DNA from: JAFNGF01 sp964567045
GTDB lineage: Bacteria; Planctomycetota; Phycisphaerae; Sedimentisphaerales; Anaerobacaceae
Assembly: GCA_964567045.1 (NCBI GenBank)
Contig: CAZMLE010000007.1
Span: forward strand, 39,013 to 103,012
Direction: 5' to 3'
DNA: 64,000 nt
The translations under genes were made by a program, and so were the position numbers. This document shows positions 1 through 9,320 of this stretch, piece by piece. The notes beneath the pieces are model-generated. The model saw only the letters and a program-made list of their open reading frames with translations. It made no database searches and had not been told where the DNA came from. Position 1 is the first letter of the stretch; every line of letters begins with the position of its first letter.

Positions 1-177
1 GGCTTGCCAGCTACGGACGTGTATACGCTACAGTTCCGCACCGAGGACTTCGACGGGACATTTGAGTCGATTCTGGGCGTTGACAATGTGCAGGTTATTC
101 CTGCTCCGGCTGCTATTTTGCTGGGCACAATTGGCGTGAGTCTGGTCAGTTTACTGCGCAGACGTAGGGTCCTCTAA
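1..177 (+). CDS. C-terminus of PEP-CTERM-like exported protein (partial)
   Basis: An open frame runs in from the left edge and ends at TAA 175-177, so only the last 58 residues are present. They end in Val-Ile-Pro-Ala-Pro-Ala-Ala, then a hydrophobic stretch (ILLGTIGVSLVSLL) and a basic tail (RRRRVL). This three-part layout is that of PEP-CTERM sorting signals, with the planctomycete P-A-P variant of the motif. Such proteins are exported, and the tail is thought to be processed by an exosortase. No exosortase gene lies in this window. The body of the protein is outside, so its function cannot be read. Confidence 0.75.
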   Translation, partial: GLPATDVYTLQFRTEDFDGTFESILGVDNVQVIPAPAAILLGTIGVSLVSLLRRRRVL

Positions 178-319
178 GCGGTAACCGAGCATAAGCAGAA
201 ATAACCCGTCAGGAAACCAAGAAAGCACAAGACGCCAGAACGGGCAGCCTGGGGGGGAACGTACGCTTCAGCAGATGCGCTTCATGCAATACACTCACGG
301 AGATTTGTCCGGAATTTGC

Positions 320-348
320 TTGAGAAAAAACCGGCTGTCAGGTATAAT
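320..348 (+). promoter_or_regulatory. Sigma-70-like promoter without a clear gene
   Basis: TTGAGA at 320-325 and a perfect TATAAT at 343-348 are separated by 17 bases, followed by an A/T-rich start region. No supported plus-strand gene follows for more than 2 kb, so this is either an orphan promoter, a promoter of an unrecognised RNA, or chance. Confidence 0.4.
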
Positions 349-469
349 ATATATCTAACAAATAAGCCAAGGGCTTATGAGTAGATGAGAAAATGGGTAA
401 ATGAGAAATCACACAAACAAATTCACCAAATCCGTGAAATCCGCGGAATCCGTCGTTTATGCTAAGAAG

Positions 470-640
470 ATAACGATCATTTTTACTAAATTATGCAAAA
501 CAAAGCCAATTTGCGAAAAAGTCAAATGAGTGTAAGCCGAATTGTTACAAGGGCTTATGAGAGAAATATCGTATTGGACATTTGGTGAAAACAAACCCAA
601 ACAAAGCCAATTTGGGGCCAAAGCCAATATTAAGATGGAT
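470..640 (+). repeat. Degenerate AAAGCCAATTT-type repeat units
   Basis: ACAAAGCCAATTTG occurs at about 500 and again at about 601, with a third shortened copy (AAAGCCAATATT) near 620. The word AAGGGCTTATGAG precedes this array and recurs inside it. From memory, planctomycete genomes carry many such intergenic tracts that translate to Lys/Asn/Pro-rich nonsense. I could not run a genome-wide count. Confidence 0.45.
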
Positions 641-702
641 AAGGTGTATTTCTCACGGTGGAGAACGGCGAGGTCGCAGTCGCAGCACAATGCCGCCCTG
701 CC

Positions 703-1866
703 CTAAACCAGTTCCCAGTCGCGCAGCCAGGCGTATTCTTTGGGCAGCGCCGCCCAGCGCTCGTCAATAATCCGCGTAAGCCACTGCTTGTCTGCAGGCA
801 TCATGGCTAGCGAGCGCGTGTACGAAGCTCGCGCAGCGTTCTCAACCTCATACACCGTCGAAAGCCCTGGTATCACGGCCGTAACGGCATCATTTAGATT
901 AAGAATGCACTGAAGCGTCAACAAGGCGAGGTCGTTGTCCTCCTTATTGCCCACGCCTAACCGTGCTTTGCCGTGGGTCTTGAAAACGCTGCCGCCGAAG
1001 AACGGCTTTATGGTTATAAGTCCCACATCTTGCTGCCGAAGCGATTGAAAAATGCTCTTATGTTCAGGCCCATAACCGGCGTTGACCTCCTCGATATTAT
1101 CCTTGGTTGGCGAGTTGCCCTTTTCCTTTGTCTTGGCCGTGCAGGGGAAGATAAACATCTCGACCTGGGGGTATTTCTCAATTACGTGCTGTGCCCATGG
1201 CCGACTGTGGCTGGAGATGCCGAAATGCCGCACCTTTCCTTCCTTATGCAGTTTTTGGAATGCCTCAATCATCACCTCCACGTCGGCGTCCGTATTGGTG
1301 CCATCCATCTTGGCTTGAACACGCCATATATCCAGGTGATCCGTCCCGATATGCCGCAGGCATTCTTCCACATTGTAGAGTTGGGCCTTAACATTGCAGT
1401 ATTGGTCGTGCCGCGGGCAGAGCTTGGAGTCGTCCGCGCCGACAATCATTTTTTCGCGCCGGCCTTTTAGTGCCGCACCATAGCAAAGACACTCCTCAGC
1501 GCCCGTGATGTCCAGATAGTTCATCCCATAGTCTATCGCTTTGGAGACCACCTCGGTACGGTTCTTGGCAACATCGTCAGGGACTTCCTCTTTTACGAAT
1601 TTGCCCCACCACCAGCCGCCACTTTGGTCTCTCCAGGGGGCCTGCCAATGTCCCCCCAGACCGATCTCAGAGATGATAAGCTGCGTTTTGCCCAGCCTGC
1701 GGTATCGCATTTGGGGGTTGTAATTCAGTATCTTCGACGTGTCGGTTGAACTGCCACTCTTGCCCAAAACTGGCCTTTGGCTGGCCAGCACGCCGGCGAT
1801 TGTTCCCGCTGCCAGCACAGAAGTATCGCGGATAAAAGACCTTCTTGAAAGTCTCTGGTTTTCCAT
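703..1866 (-). CDS. Tat-exported aldo/keto reductase
   Basis: The 387-residue product starts with a twin-arginine signal (SRRSFIRD at residues 7-14, then a hydrophobic Ala/Gly-rich segment), so it should be exported folded. From about residue 54 it reads as an aldo/keto reductase TIM barrel (RRLGKTQLIISEIGLGG; GMNYLDIT with the conserved Asp; CLCYG with the likely catalytic Tyr; HFGISSHS; TIKPFFGGS near the NADPH site). Such enzymes reduce or oxidise carbonyl and sugar substrates. The substrate cannot be told. A strong ribosome site (AGGAGGT) lies 5 bases before the ATG. It is a single gene with a gene-poor region upstream. Secreted members of this superfamily are common in planctomycetes. 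Confidence 0.85.
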   Translation of the reverse strand: MENQRLSRRSFIRDTSVLAAGTIAGVLASQRPVLGKSGSSTDTSKILNYNPQMRYRRLGKTQLIISEIGLGGHWQAPWRDQSGGWWWGKFVKEEVPDDVAKNRTEVVSKAIDYGMNYLDITGAEECLCYGAALKGRREKMIVGADDSKLCPRHDQYCNVKAQLYNVEECLRHIGTDHLDIWRVQAKMDGTNTDADVEVMIEAFQKLHKEGKVRHFGISSHSRPWAQHVIEKYPQVEMFIFPCTAKTKEKGNSPTKDNIEEVNAGYGPEHKSIFQSLRQQDVGLITIKPFFGGSVFKTHGKARLGVGNKEDNDLALLTLQCILNLNDAVTAVIPGLSTVYEVENAARASYTRSLAMMPADKQWLTRIIDERWAALPKEYAWLRDWELV

Positions 1867-2615
1867 TGCTTACCTCCTTCTTAGACCGGCAAAATCACGC
1901 CGTTGAACAGCGGCCACAACCAAAGAGGCTAAACAATCACCGCTGCACTGGCATACGGCAACTCGACGCCAATATCATAAGCCACATGTGCTAAAATTGC
2001 CAGTAATATCCAGCTCATTTCAAGAAATGCGAAAAAGTCGGCGGGGAAAAAGTGCAGCCTCGGATTAAATGGCCGGCGTGCAGCAACGTTAGGGGGTAAC
2101 CAGTCCCAAGGCAACACCGAGATTGCGATGGTCTGACCGTAATATGCGCCCCTAAATAGACCTCGGCGAGGCAGCCTGCCAATCCCGACCTGTCGGGACT
2201 GGCACCCCCCAATTACAACTGGCCACCGGTGCTTCTTACCTCTTCTCGCCCTCCATCCCCCCAAAAGAACTGTCAAGCCCTGCTAACAAACCTGATGCTG
2301 CTATTATTATTGGCCGAATGGCAGAAAGTGTACAGACAGGAAATCCCTGAATTTGAGCCTGCCAAAGACTATAAAACAAATAGAGAATCCCTGCTATCAG
2401 CCCAGGAAAACGCTACTTCGACGTACCAAAACCCCCATTTTCTGAGTCGAGCACAATCTTCTAATGTTCATTTCGGCACAGTGACCTGGTTTTCTTTAAC
2501 TTTTCTGCACTGAAAACTCTGATACTGACCGTGTGCGTGCCTGCCGGGCTTCATATTAGTACGGATAAGGCGTTTTTTAGACGCCAGCAAGTCTTTTGTG
2601 TGCGGCGCGATAAGC
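1867..2615. other. 749-bp stretch with no supported gene
   Basis: Short open frames exist on both strands (for example minus 1929-2276 and plus 2229-2513), but none has a plausible ribosome site together with a protein-like composition. The only clear structure is the hairpin at 2178-2203. The region separates the aldo/keto reductase from the two-component cluster. Confidence 0.5.
2178..2203. repeat. Near-perfect inverted repeat
   Basis: Arms 2178-2189 and 2192-2203 pair at 11 of 12 positions around a 2-base centre, with CCCGAC/GTCGGG at the core. There is no T-run on either side, so it is more likely a small palindromic repeat than a terminator. Confidence 0.5.
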
Positions 2616-3269
2616 TCACCGTTCAAGAGAAGCCAACCCACCGAGGATGGCAATCCTCACCAGGTCAGCCACGCTGTGAGCATCCAGCTTCTCCATTATC
2701 TTGCGCCGGTTCGCCTCGACGGTCTTGCTGCTTATGTGTAGTACCCGCGCTATTAGTTTGGTATTCCTTCCCTCGCCCACGAGCTGAAGCACTTCACGCT
2801 CCCTTCCTGTTAGGGCATCCAGAGGCGACGCAGGCGTCTGAGATAAGCGCTTCACGTAATCGCTGACCACCACGCCGGCAACCTTCGAACTAAGATACGT
2901 GCTGCCGCTGGCGACCGCGTGTACAGCCTCAACGAGGTCGTCAAACGTACACTCTTTTAGAACATAGCCGGATGCGCCCGCCTTGAGCATATCTGCGACA
3001 AATGCCCTATTGGAATGAATTGACAAAGCAAGCACCTTGACTTTAGGAAACTCGCGGACAATCTGCCGGGTGGCATCGACCCCGTTCAGATTCGGCATGG
3101 TTATGTCGGTAATCACTACATCCGGCAAAAGCTCCCGCACAAGCTCAACTGCCTTTCGCCCGTTTTCGGCTTCGCCAACCACTTCCATATCCGGCTGCTT
3201 CTCAATAAGGCTGCGCAGACCCTCGCGCACGACTCCATGATCGTCAACCAATAGAATTCGTGTACTCAT
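2616..3269 (-). CDS. NarL/FixJ-family response regulator
   Basis: The product (217 residues from the chosen start) has an N-terminal receiver domain (ILLVDDHG; phosphoacceptor Asp about residue 55 in VVITDITMPN; the conserved Lys in GYVLKECTFDD) and a C-terminal LuxR-type HTH (LTGREREVLQLVGEGRNTKLIARVLHIS...KIMEKLDAHSVADLV). It is a DNA-binding transcription regulator. The ATG at 3269 is preferred over 3281 because GGGGGA lies five bases before it. It lies directly downstream of two histidine kinases on the same strand, 19 bases after the nearer one (7 if the earlier ATG is used), so it is very probably the partner of one or both. Confidence 0.92.
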   Translation of the reverse strand: MSTRILLVDDHGVVREGLRSLIEKQPDMEVVGEAENGRKAVELVRELLPDVVITDITMPNLNGVDATRQIVREFPKVKVLALSIHSNRAFVADMLKAGASGYVLKECTFDDLVEAVHAVASGSTYLSSKVAGVVVSDYVKRLSQTPASPLDALTGREREVLQLVGEGRNTKLIARVLHISSKTVEANRRKIMEKLDAHSVADLVRIAILGGLASLER

Positions 3270-3288
3270 TTTATCCCCCATTCTAATT

Positions 3289-4593
3289 TTAGCCCTGTTT
3301 TAGCGGTGCTGTCATCGTAACTTGACACCCGTGGCCGGGCCTGGATTCAATTTCAAGATGACCGCCTATTTGTTCGAGTCGCTCCTTAATGCTGAACAGC
3401 CCAAATCCACCTGCTTTGGCTGCCCTTGCCAGCGCTTCAGCAGGCTCAAATCCAATGCCGTCATCCTGCACACTAATCTGTATCTGGTTGTCCACCTTGC
3501 GGACAGAAACCTTTACCTTGCGGGCGTTGGCATGTCTGACAATGTTGATAAGCAATTCTCGCACATTCCGGAACAAAAGCCCCCGGACATCATCTGCCAA
3601 AAGCTTGGGCTGCCCGTCGTCTTCAAACTCCGTCGCAATATCATGCTTTGCCTCGATTTGCTCGGCGAGCCAGGCGGCCACAGCCGATTCGAAGCCTAAC
3701 TCATGCAATATGGGAGAACTCAGGTCAGATGTCAACGACCGCACGTCCGTAATGGCCTGGCCCAGAGAGTTGCAGACTTCTTCGAGAACTTCGCCAGGCT
3801 CGGCGGACAACACAGAATGACGCAGCGCGTCTAATTTGACCTTGGAAACAGCCAGAGATTGGCCGATCCGATCGTGCAATTCTGTAGCGATGCGACGCCT
3901 TTCACGCTCTTCGGCCAGTGACGATTGCAAAGCAAGAGACTTCAGTTGGGCTTGGTACTCGCGAGCCCTTTGTTGTGCCCGTTTGCGCTCTGCGTTTTTC
4001 ACCAGCCGCCACTCCCTTCGCTCGCCAACAAGAGCCAATTGATGCGCATTGGCCACATCTACTATCTCAGCCGCTTCACATTGATCGAGGTTATACGTGC
4101 AAACAGCAATCATGTTGTACCTGTCAATTTTTGCATTTATTTGGTTCTCGTAGTCGACGAAATTTCTCCAAATTCTCTCATCTACCCACGTCGTATCGCC
4201 CGCTACCCTTATACCAGCGTAACCATCGGCCAGAGCTTTGTTGAGTTTATCCATCTGTCCTTGTAAGACCCTTTCGCCATCGAAGGTGCCATCTTCAAGA
4301 TACCACTGCGTATATGGCCTGATTTCCATCTGTCCTCGTTTTAGATATTCGTCAAAATCGGGCGTGCCTTTTCTCATTGCGTTTGCCGCCTCTTCCGCGG
4401 TAAGTGCTTCTGATGTAACCCACATACAGAATTCATTATTCTCCAATCCTGCCTTGAAGTAAGGTACCAGCACGGTAATTAGGTCCTGTTTGCTTTTGTA
4501 AAACAGGCAAACGTGTGTGCCCCAGGCAACACTACCTAATGCACTTATTCCTGTCTTTCTGCTTACTTGCCCGGTATTTTTTTCTTGCGTCAC
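3289..4593 (-). CDS. MEDS-domain sensor histidine kinase
   Basis: The N-terminal ~170 residues resemble the MEDS (DcmR sensory) domain (GTHVCLFYKSKQDL, then FCMWVTSEAL, MIAVCTYN). A short coiled coil follows, then a HisKA_3 dimerisation/phosphoacceptor region (ERRRIATELHDRIGQSL, His of ELHD) and a HATPase_c domain (RNVRELLINIVRHANA, DDGIGFEP, GFGLFSIKERL). No membrane segment is seen, so it should be cytoplasmic. The GTG at 4593 is preferred because GGAGG lies eight bases before it; an ATG at 4608 is possible. Its kinase core is very like that of the next gene upstream (4639-7314), which suggests duplication. Signal unknown. Confidence 0.88.
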   Translation of the reverse strand: MTQEKNTGQVSRKTGISALGSVAWGTHVCLFYKSKQDLITVLVPYFKAGLENNEFCMWVTSEALTAEEAANAMRKGTPDFDEYLKRGQMEIRPYTQWYLEDGTFDGERVLQGQMDKLNKALADGYAGIRVAGDTTWVDERIWRNFVDYENQINAKIDRYNMIAVCTYNLDQCEAAEIVDVANAHQLALVGERREWRLVKNAERKRAQQRAREYQAQLKSLALQSSLAEERERRRIATELHDRIGQSLAVSKVKLDALRHSVLSAEPGEVLEEVCNSLGQAITDVRSLTSDLSSPILHELGFESAVAAWLAEQIEAKHDIATEFEDDGQPKLLADDVRGLLFRNVRELLINIVRHANARKVKVSVRKVDNQIQISVQDDGIGFEPAEALARAAKAGGFGLFSIKERLEQIGGHLEIESRPGHGCQVTMTAPLKQG

Positions 4594-4638
4594 GGCTAAT
4601 ACCTCCATTAGTCCATTAGCGGCACGAGCATTGTGCTT

Positions 4639-7314
4639 TCAGGAACCCTCAACTTCGGCGGATCCTGCCTGTTTTAGCGGTGCCGTCATCATCGCCCGGC
4701 ACCCGTGGGCAGGTTTGGATTCAATTTCAAGACGACCGCCTAAATGTTCCAGCCGTTCACGAACGCTGAAAAGCCCGAATTTACCTTCTCTGGCGGCCTT
4801 TGCCAGCGCTTCAGCAGGCTCAAATCCAATACCGTCATCCGCCACAGTAACCTGTATCTCGTTGCCGATTTTCCGAACAGAGACAACCACTTTGTTGGCT
4901 TTTGCGTGCTTGATGACGTTCACGAGCAATTCTCGTACATTCCGGAACAAGATCGTGCGAACATCATCATCCAAAGGCTTGCGCTTCGCATCGTCGTTAA
5001 ACTCCGTGCCGATATGGTGCTTTGACTCGATCTGCTCAGCCAGCCAGGAAGCTACTGCCGCCTCAAAACCTAACTGGTCCAATATAGGAGAGCTCAGGTC
5101 AAACGTCAACGACCGGGTTTGAGCGATGGCCTGGCCCAATGCGTTGCAGACATCCTCCAAAACCTTGACGGGATCGCCGCGGCGCATGCAGTGCCGCAGT
5201 GCATCCAGCTTGATCTTGGAAATAGCGAGCAATTGGCCGATTTGGTCGTGCAGCTCAGTTGCGATCCGGTGTCTTTCCCGCTCTTCGGCAACCGTCAACT
5301 GCGAAGCCACTGATCTAAGTTGCGACTGGTACTGGAGAGATTTTTGTTCGGCCTTTCTTTGCTCAGTTATGTCTTCTCCGGAGCTCAAAGCAGCAATAAC
5401 TTCGTCGGCATCGTCTCGCAGCACTGAATTGTGCCAGGCCATCAGTCTTTCGTCTCCGCTCTTAGTCAAGATCGGATTCTCGTGGCGTTCGGGTACGGTC
5501 CGCTCCTGCTGGCACATCAGCCTCTGAAAAATCGCTTGCACTTCTCTTTGCACACGTTCCGGGAGAAAATTGTTGAACCAATTCTTGCCGAGGATTTCTT
5601 CTTCCTTGTACCCTAAAATCTCACAGCCTTTTTTGTTTATAAGTCCGACTCTTTGCTCAGAGTCGATAGCTACTAACATAACGCCCGCAACATCAAGATA
5701 TTTTTGCGCTCTATCCCTTTCTTTTCGCAGCAATTGCTCGGCCCTTCTGCGCTCAGTGACGTCCCTCAAGACTGCCTGGATACCGATGATTTCTCCCGCT
5801 CGTTTTATAGGATTGTCTATGTATTCTGCTGTGAAGATTCCCCGGCGAGTTATTACGTCCATCTCGCCTCTTACTGGATTGCCACTAATCGCGGCCTTAA
5901 AATCCTTAAGTCCTCTTTCTTTGTGCTGTTCAACGATAAAGTCAAATATGCTTTTGCCGAGTAACTGTTCTTTCTTGAAACCGTATTCCTCAACGAGTTT
6001 ATTCACGCCTGTAATTCTTGCCTCCACATCTGTCGTAATTATGGTGTCTCGTGCATTTTCAAAAAGGTCTCTATGTTTTTCTTCGCTATCTCTGAGCGCA
6101 TCTTCCATCTTCTTGCTCTCGGTGATATCCCAGAAGATGCCCAGTACGCCGGTTATATTGCCTTGGCCGTCTCGTACCGGGGTTTTAACTGTGTGCACGG
6201 TGACCTCTCGTCCATCCTGGATGTATTTTTCTTCGATTTCTACAGTTTGTCCTGAGCTGATGATTCTTTTATCATCTGCTCTATATTTTTCGGCCAGTTC
6301 TTTGGCGTAAAAATCATAATCTGTTTTTCCGACGATCTGCTCTGGGGTTATCTTTAAGTCACGGGCGTAGTTTTCGTTGCAGGATATATAGACAGAATTC
6401 CTGTCTTTAAGGAATATTTTCTGCGGCAGATTCTCCAGAATAGTTCGGTATTTATTCTGACTCTCTCGCAGCGCCTCCTCCGTCCTTTTGCGCTCGGTAA
6501 CGTCGCGAACATTCATCACAAAGGCAGCGATTAGCGGATTATCTAAAAGATTCTTACCCAACCCCTCAAGAACGCGCTCCGAGCCGTCTTTATGTCTCAC
6601 ACGGAAGGAATTAGCGATAGCAACTTCTCTGGTTTGAATTGCTTTACTGAAATTATTGATGGCGCGCGGAAGATCATCCGGATGAATAAACTCAAAAGCA
6701 CTCTTGCCGATTAAATCTTCTGGTTTATATCCGCTGAAACGCTCAACAGAAAGACTTACATAAGTCATATTTCCCTTTTTATCCACAACAATAATGATAT
6801 CTGAAGAGTTCTCAGTAAGTGCCCTAAAATACTCTTGGCTATGCCGTAACGCCTCCTGTGCCTTTTTGCGCTCGGTGATGTCGCGCGTGATATGCACTAC
6901 ACCTATGAGATTTCCTCTCTCGTCCACCACCGGGTCAACGCTGACCATCAACCAGCGGTCGCCGCCCGGCACTTGAAGTTCTGCGGTCTCGCGCTGACGA
7001 GTGTGGAGCATCTTTTGCAGGGGGCAGCAGGGGATAGGTTTCTCTGAGCCGTGAACTAACTTACAGCAGGACTGCCCAACTATCTCGGACATCGCTACGC
7101 CGGTAAACTTCTCCGCTGTAGTATTGCTACGCAGTATACGGCCTTTAAGGTCCGTGATCGCAACCCAGTCAGATATGGCATTGAACGTGTTTTCCCAATC
7201 TTCCTTGCTGCGCTGGTTGGCCTGCTTGGTAAGGGCTTGCAGCTTCGCCTTGCCCGAGTGCACCGGATGCACTTGCTGGATCTGCTTATGTTTGCCATGT
7301 CTGGAACCTGGCAT
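4639..7314 (-). CDS. Multi-PAS sensor histidine kinase
   Basis: This 891-residue protein has about five PAS/PAC units in a row (roughly residues 40-150, 160-280, 285-400, 405-525 and 535-660; each ends in a D(V/I)TE-type linker such as HITRDITERKKAQ), then HisKA_3 (ERHRIATELHDQIGQLL, phospho-His in ELHD) and HATPase_c (RNVRELLVNVIKHAKA, DDGIGFEP, FGLFSVRERL). No membrane segment is visible, so the PAS array likely senses cytoplasmic cues. The first PAS has paired cysteines (GQSCCKLV...IPCCPLQ), which could bind a metal or redox cofactor; this is an inference. AAGGA lies nine bases before the ATG. It heads the operon with the MEDS kinase and the response regulator. Confidence 0.9.
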   Translation of the reverse strand: MPGSRHGKHKQIQQVHPVHSGKAKLQALTKQANQRSKEDWENTFNAISDWVAITDLKGRILRSNTTAEKFTGVAMSEIVGQSCCKLVHGSEKPIPCCPLQKMLHTRQRETAELQVPGGDRWLMVSVDPVVDERGNLIGVVHITRDITERKKAQEALRHSQEYFRALTENSSDIIIVVDKKGNMTYVSLSVERFSGYKPEDLIGKSAFEFIHPDDLPRAINNFSKAIQTREVAIANSFRVRHKDGSERVLEGLGKNLLDNPLIAAFVMNVRDVTERKRTEEALRESQNKYRTILENLPQKIFLKDRNSVYISCNENYARDLKITPEQIVGKTDYDFYAKELAEKYRADDKRIISSGQTVEIEEKYIQDGREVTVHTVKTPVRDGQGNITGVLGIFWDITESKKMEDALRDSEEKHRDLFENARDTIITTDVEARITGVNKLVEEYGFKKEQLLGKSIFDFIVEQHKERGLKDFKAAISGNPVRGEMDVITRRGIFTAEYIDNPIKRAGEIIGIQAVLRDVTERRRAEQLLRKERDRAQKYLDVAGVMLVAIDSEQRVGLINKKGCEILGYKEEEILGKNWFNNFLPERVQREVQAIFQRLMCQQERTVPERHENPILTKSGDERLMAWHNSVLRDDADEVIAALSSGEDITEQRKAEQKSLQYQSQLRSVASQLTVAEERERHRIATELHDQIGQLLAISKIKLDALRHCMRRGDPVKVLEDVCNALGQAIAQTRSLTFDLSSPILDQLGFEAAVASWLAEQIESKHHIGTEFNDDAKRKPLDDDVRTILFRNVRELLVNVIKHAKANKVVVSVRKIGNEIQVTVADDGIGFEPAEALAKAAREGKFGLFSVRERLEHLGGRLEIESKPAHGCRAMMTAPLKQAGSAEVEGS

Positions 7315-7488
7315 GAGTCCGTTTCCTTACGCTGAGCGAGGCCGATGAGCCCCCAGGTGGCTTGCGACAGACCGGATTCGCTCACACCTTCACTCCTCCC
7401 GAATACAACTGAGATGCTCTGTTTATTCCAGTATCGGAACTCAACGCCGAAAGTCAATCCTTTTTTTGCTGGAATATCGGGAAAATGC

Positions 7489-7824
7489 TTATGCCGGAAT
7501 AATGCAGAGCATTCTCAGAATCGACTTTCCCGTATTCTTGAATTGGTGCTCTTTGCCCCCCGGCACAAATATCGCGTAGTCACCTTCAAAGTGATGTTCC
7601 TGACCCTCGTATACAAATGACCCCTCTCCTTCAATAACAAATACCTCATGCTCGTGAGGGTGGGTATGGAGCGGCGTGTGGCCGCCCGGCTGCAGTTCAA
7701 ACATCCGCATGGCAAAATTCTCGGCGCCATCATCTTTAGAAATCAGCCACCTTATGGCCACATCTTTTGCCCCTTCAGCCTCTACTGGAGTTTTGCGTAT
7801 ATTACCGCTCTTTTCTATCTTCAT
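7489..7824 (-). CDS. Small cupin-domain protein
   Basis: At 111 residues this is a single conserved beta-barrel cupin: FELQPGGHTPLHTHPHEHEVFVIEGEGSFVYEG carries the GxxxxHxHxxxxE first motif, and GDYAIFVPGGKEHQFKNTG the second metal motif. The His and Glu residues for one metal ion are present. Function cannot be set from sequence; such proteins range from small-molecule dioxygenases and isomerases to ligand sensors. It follows gatB by 31 bases on the same strand, so it may be co-transcribed. Confidence 0.85.
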   Translation of the reverse strand: MKIEKSGNIRKTPVEAEGAKDVAIRWLISKDDGAENFAMRMFELQPGGHTPLHTHPHEHEVFVIEGEGSFVYEGQEHHFEGDYAIFVPGGKEHQFKNTGKSILRMLCIIPA

Positions 7825-7855
7825 TTTGTGTCCCTTCTATCCACGGCGCGTGGGC

Positions 7856-9319
7856 TTAGCCCAACTTCCTGGCAAGTATTTCCGAAACGACTTTAGGATT
7901 TGCCCGCCCCTTGGTTTTCTGCATGACCTGGCCAAGCAGAAAGCTTCGAGCCTTATCGCTCTTTCTGCCGCCGGCGGTTACATCTTCAACCGCCCTGGCA
8001 TTTTCGGCAAGCACCCGGTCAACTACCGCCTCCAGCTCACCCGCGTCACTTTTTTGAATCAGGTTAAGCTCCTTTGCTATGACTTCCGGGCATTTACCAG
8101 TTTCCACCATCGTTTGAAATATAGGTGCAGCGGAGCTAACACTTACAGTACCTGCTTGAATCATTCCTGCCAACTGCGCCACATGTTCTGGTTTTATGCC
8201 CAAACCAGCTACGCTACATCCTTTTTCATTGGCTATTTTAAGGCCCGTCTGCGTTATGAGATTACATACTCGTTTGGGGTCGCCTCCGGGGGCAACAGCC
8301 TGCTCGAAAAATTCGGCGGTCGAGCGTTCGGCAGTCAATACCCCGGCATCATAGTCAGTCAAGTTATACTCGTTGACAAAACGCAACTGCTTGCTGATGG
8401 GCAACTCCGACAGCCGCGACTTGATTTCTTCGAGCCATTCCTCTGACAACTGAACCGGCACAAGGTCGGGATCAGGAAAATATCGGTAATCGGGGGCATC
8501 CTCTTTTTCTCTTTGCAGCACTGTCACTTCATTGACATCATCCCAGCCGCGCGTGGATTTTGTGCCCGTTTCCAGCGTTTTGCCGGTTTCCAAAAATTCG
8601 TCAATTTGCCGGCTTACTTCATAATCGATGCTCTTTTCCAACGCTCGGAAGCTGTTGAGGTTTTTGATTTCGACTATCGGCGTTTTGTATTCGATGCCGT
8701 CTTTAGTAATAATTAGGTTGACGTTCGGCTCAAAACGCATGTGACCTTTCTGCATGTCAGCCTCTGAGACGCCGAGGTATCTGACCATTCGCTGCAATTC
8801 GACGGCTAAGGCCCGCACTTCGGCAGCGCTATTCATATCAGGCTCGGTCACGATCTCGAGCAGAGGCGTGCCCGCCCGGTTCAAATCGACCTGTGAAAAA
8901 TTGCCGGCTGTGTGCAGATTCTTGCCGGCGTCTTCCTCGAGGTGTGCTCTTATTATCCTTATCGTTTTGGTCTTGCCGGACTCAAGCGGTATTTCGATGT
9001 ACCCGCCGGTACTAAGGGGCAAATCATACTGGCTTATCTGGTAATTTTTCGGCAGATCCGGATAGTAATAGCTTTTCCTGTCCCACTTGGTCAACGTTGC
9101 TATTTTGCAGTTAAGGGCCAGGCCTACCAGGACAGCGTACTCCACTGCCTGCTTGTTCATCACCGGCAGGACGCCAGGCATACCCAGACAGACCGGACAA
9201 ACCCTGCTATTGGGCGGCTGGCCAAACTCCACCGCACAGCTGCAGAACATCTTACTCTTGGTGCACAGTTGTACGTGAATCTCAAGACCAACAATAATCT
9301 TATAATCTATCTGAGCCAC
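7856..9319 (-). CDS. gatB: Asp/Glu-tRNA amidotransferase subunit B
   Basis: GatB is the tRNA-binding and kinase subunit of the GatCAB complex, which converts Glu-tRNA(Gln), and in some bacteria Asp-tRNA(Asn), to the amidated form. The opening (KIIVGLEIHVQL), a Cys cluster (MFCSCAVEF...VCPVCLGMPG), the DLPKNYQISQYDLP core and the C-terminal YqeY-like helical domain ending GQVMQKTKGRANPKVVSEIL are all present. The length is that of the family. The GTG at 9319 is chosen because family members begin a few residues before GLEIHVQL; a GTG at 9331 would start inside the repeat at 9321-9358. It is separated from gatA by two accessory genes. Confidence 0.95.
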   Translation of the reverse strand: MAQIDYKIIVGLEIHVQLCTKSKMFCSCAVEFGQPPNSRVCPVCLGMPGVLPVMNKQAVEYAVLVGLALNCKIATLTKWDRKSYYYPDLPKNYQISQYDLPLSTGGYIEIPLESGKTKTIRIIRAHLEEDAGKNLHTAGNFSQVDLNRAGTPLLEIVTEPDMNSAAEVRALAVELQRMVRYLGVSEADMQKGHMRFEPNVNLIITKDGIEYKTPIVEIKNLNSFRALEKSIDYEVSRQIDEFLETGKTLETGTKSTRGWDDVNEVTVLQREKEDAPDYRYFPDPDLVPVQLSEEWLEEIKSRLSELPISKQLRFVNEYNLTDYDAGVLTAERSTAEFFEQAVAPGGDPKRVCNLITQTGLKIANEKGCSVAGLGIKPEHVAQLAGMIQAGTVSVSSAAPIFQTMVETGKCPEVIAKELNLIQKSDAGELEAVVDRVLAENARAVEDVTAGGRKSDKARSFLLGQVMQKTKGRANPKVVSEILARKLG

Positions 9320-9320
9320 T

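Larger units (their letters stand above)
178..702. other. Gene-free stretch with decayed short repeats
   Basis: No convincing gene lies in these 525 bases. It holds a promoter-like pair (320-348), an AAGGGCTTATGAG word repeated at about 369-381 and 549-561, a string of similar words (AATCCGTGAAATCCGCGG) near 429-455, and three copies of AAAGCCAAT(T/A)TT around 503-515, 603-615 and 620-632. On the plus strand the last group reads as Lys-Thr-Lys-Pro-Ile or Asn-Lys-Ala-Asn-like peptides in different frames. This looks like decayed repeat units and not a real protein. Confidence 0.6.

Noticed and set aside
582..770. Open frame reading KTNPNKANLGPKPILRW
   Set aside because: It is a translated intergenic repeat unit and overlaps the aldo/keto reductase gene antisense.
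1929..2276. Minus-strand open frame of 115 codons (and 94 codons on plus at 2229-2513)
   Set aside because: No convincing ribosome site, odd composition, overlap with each other and with a hairpin repeat.
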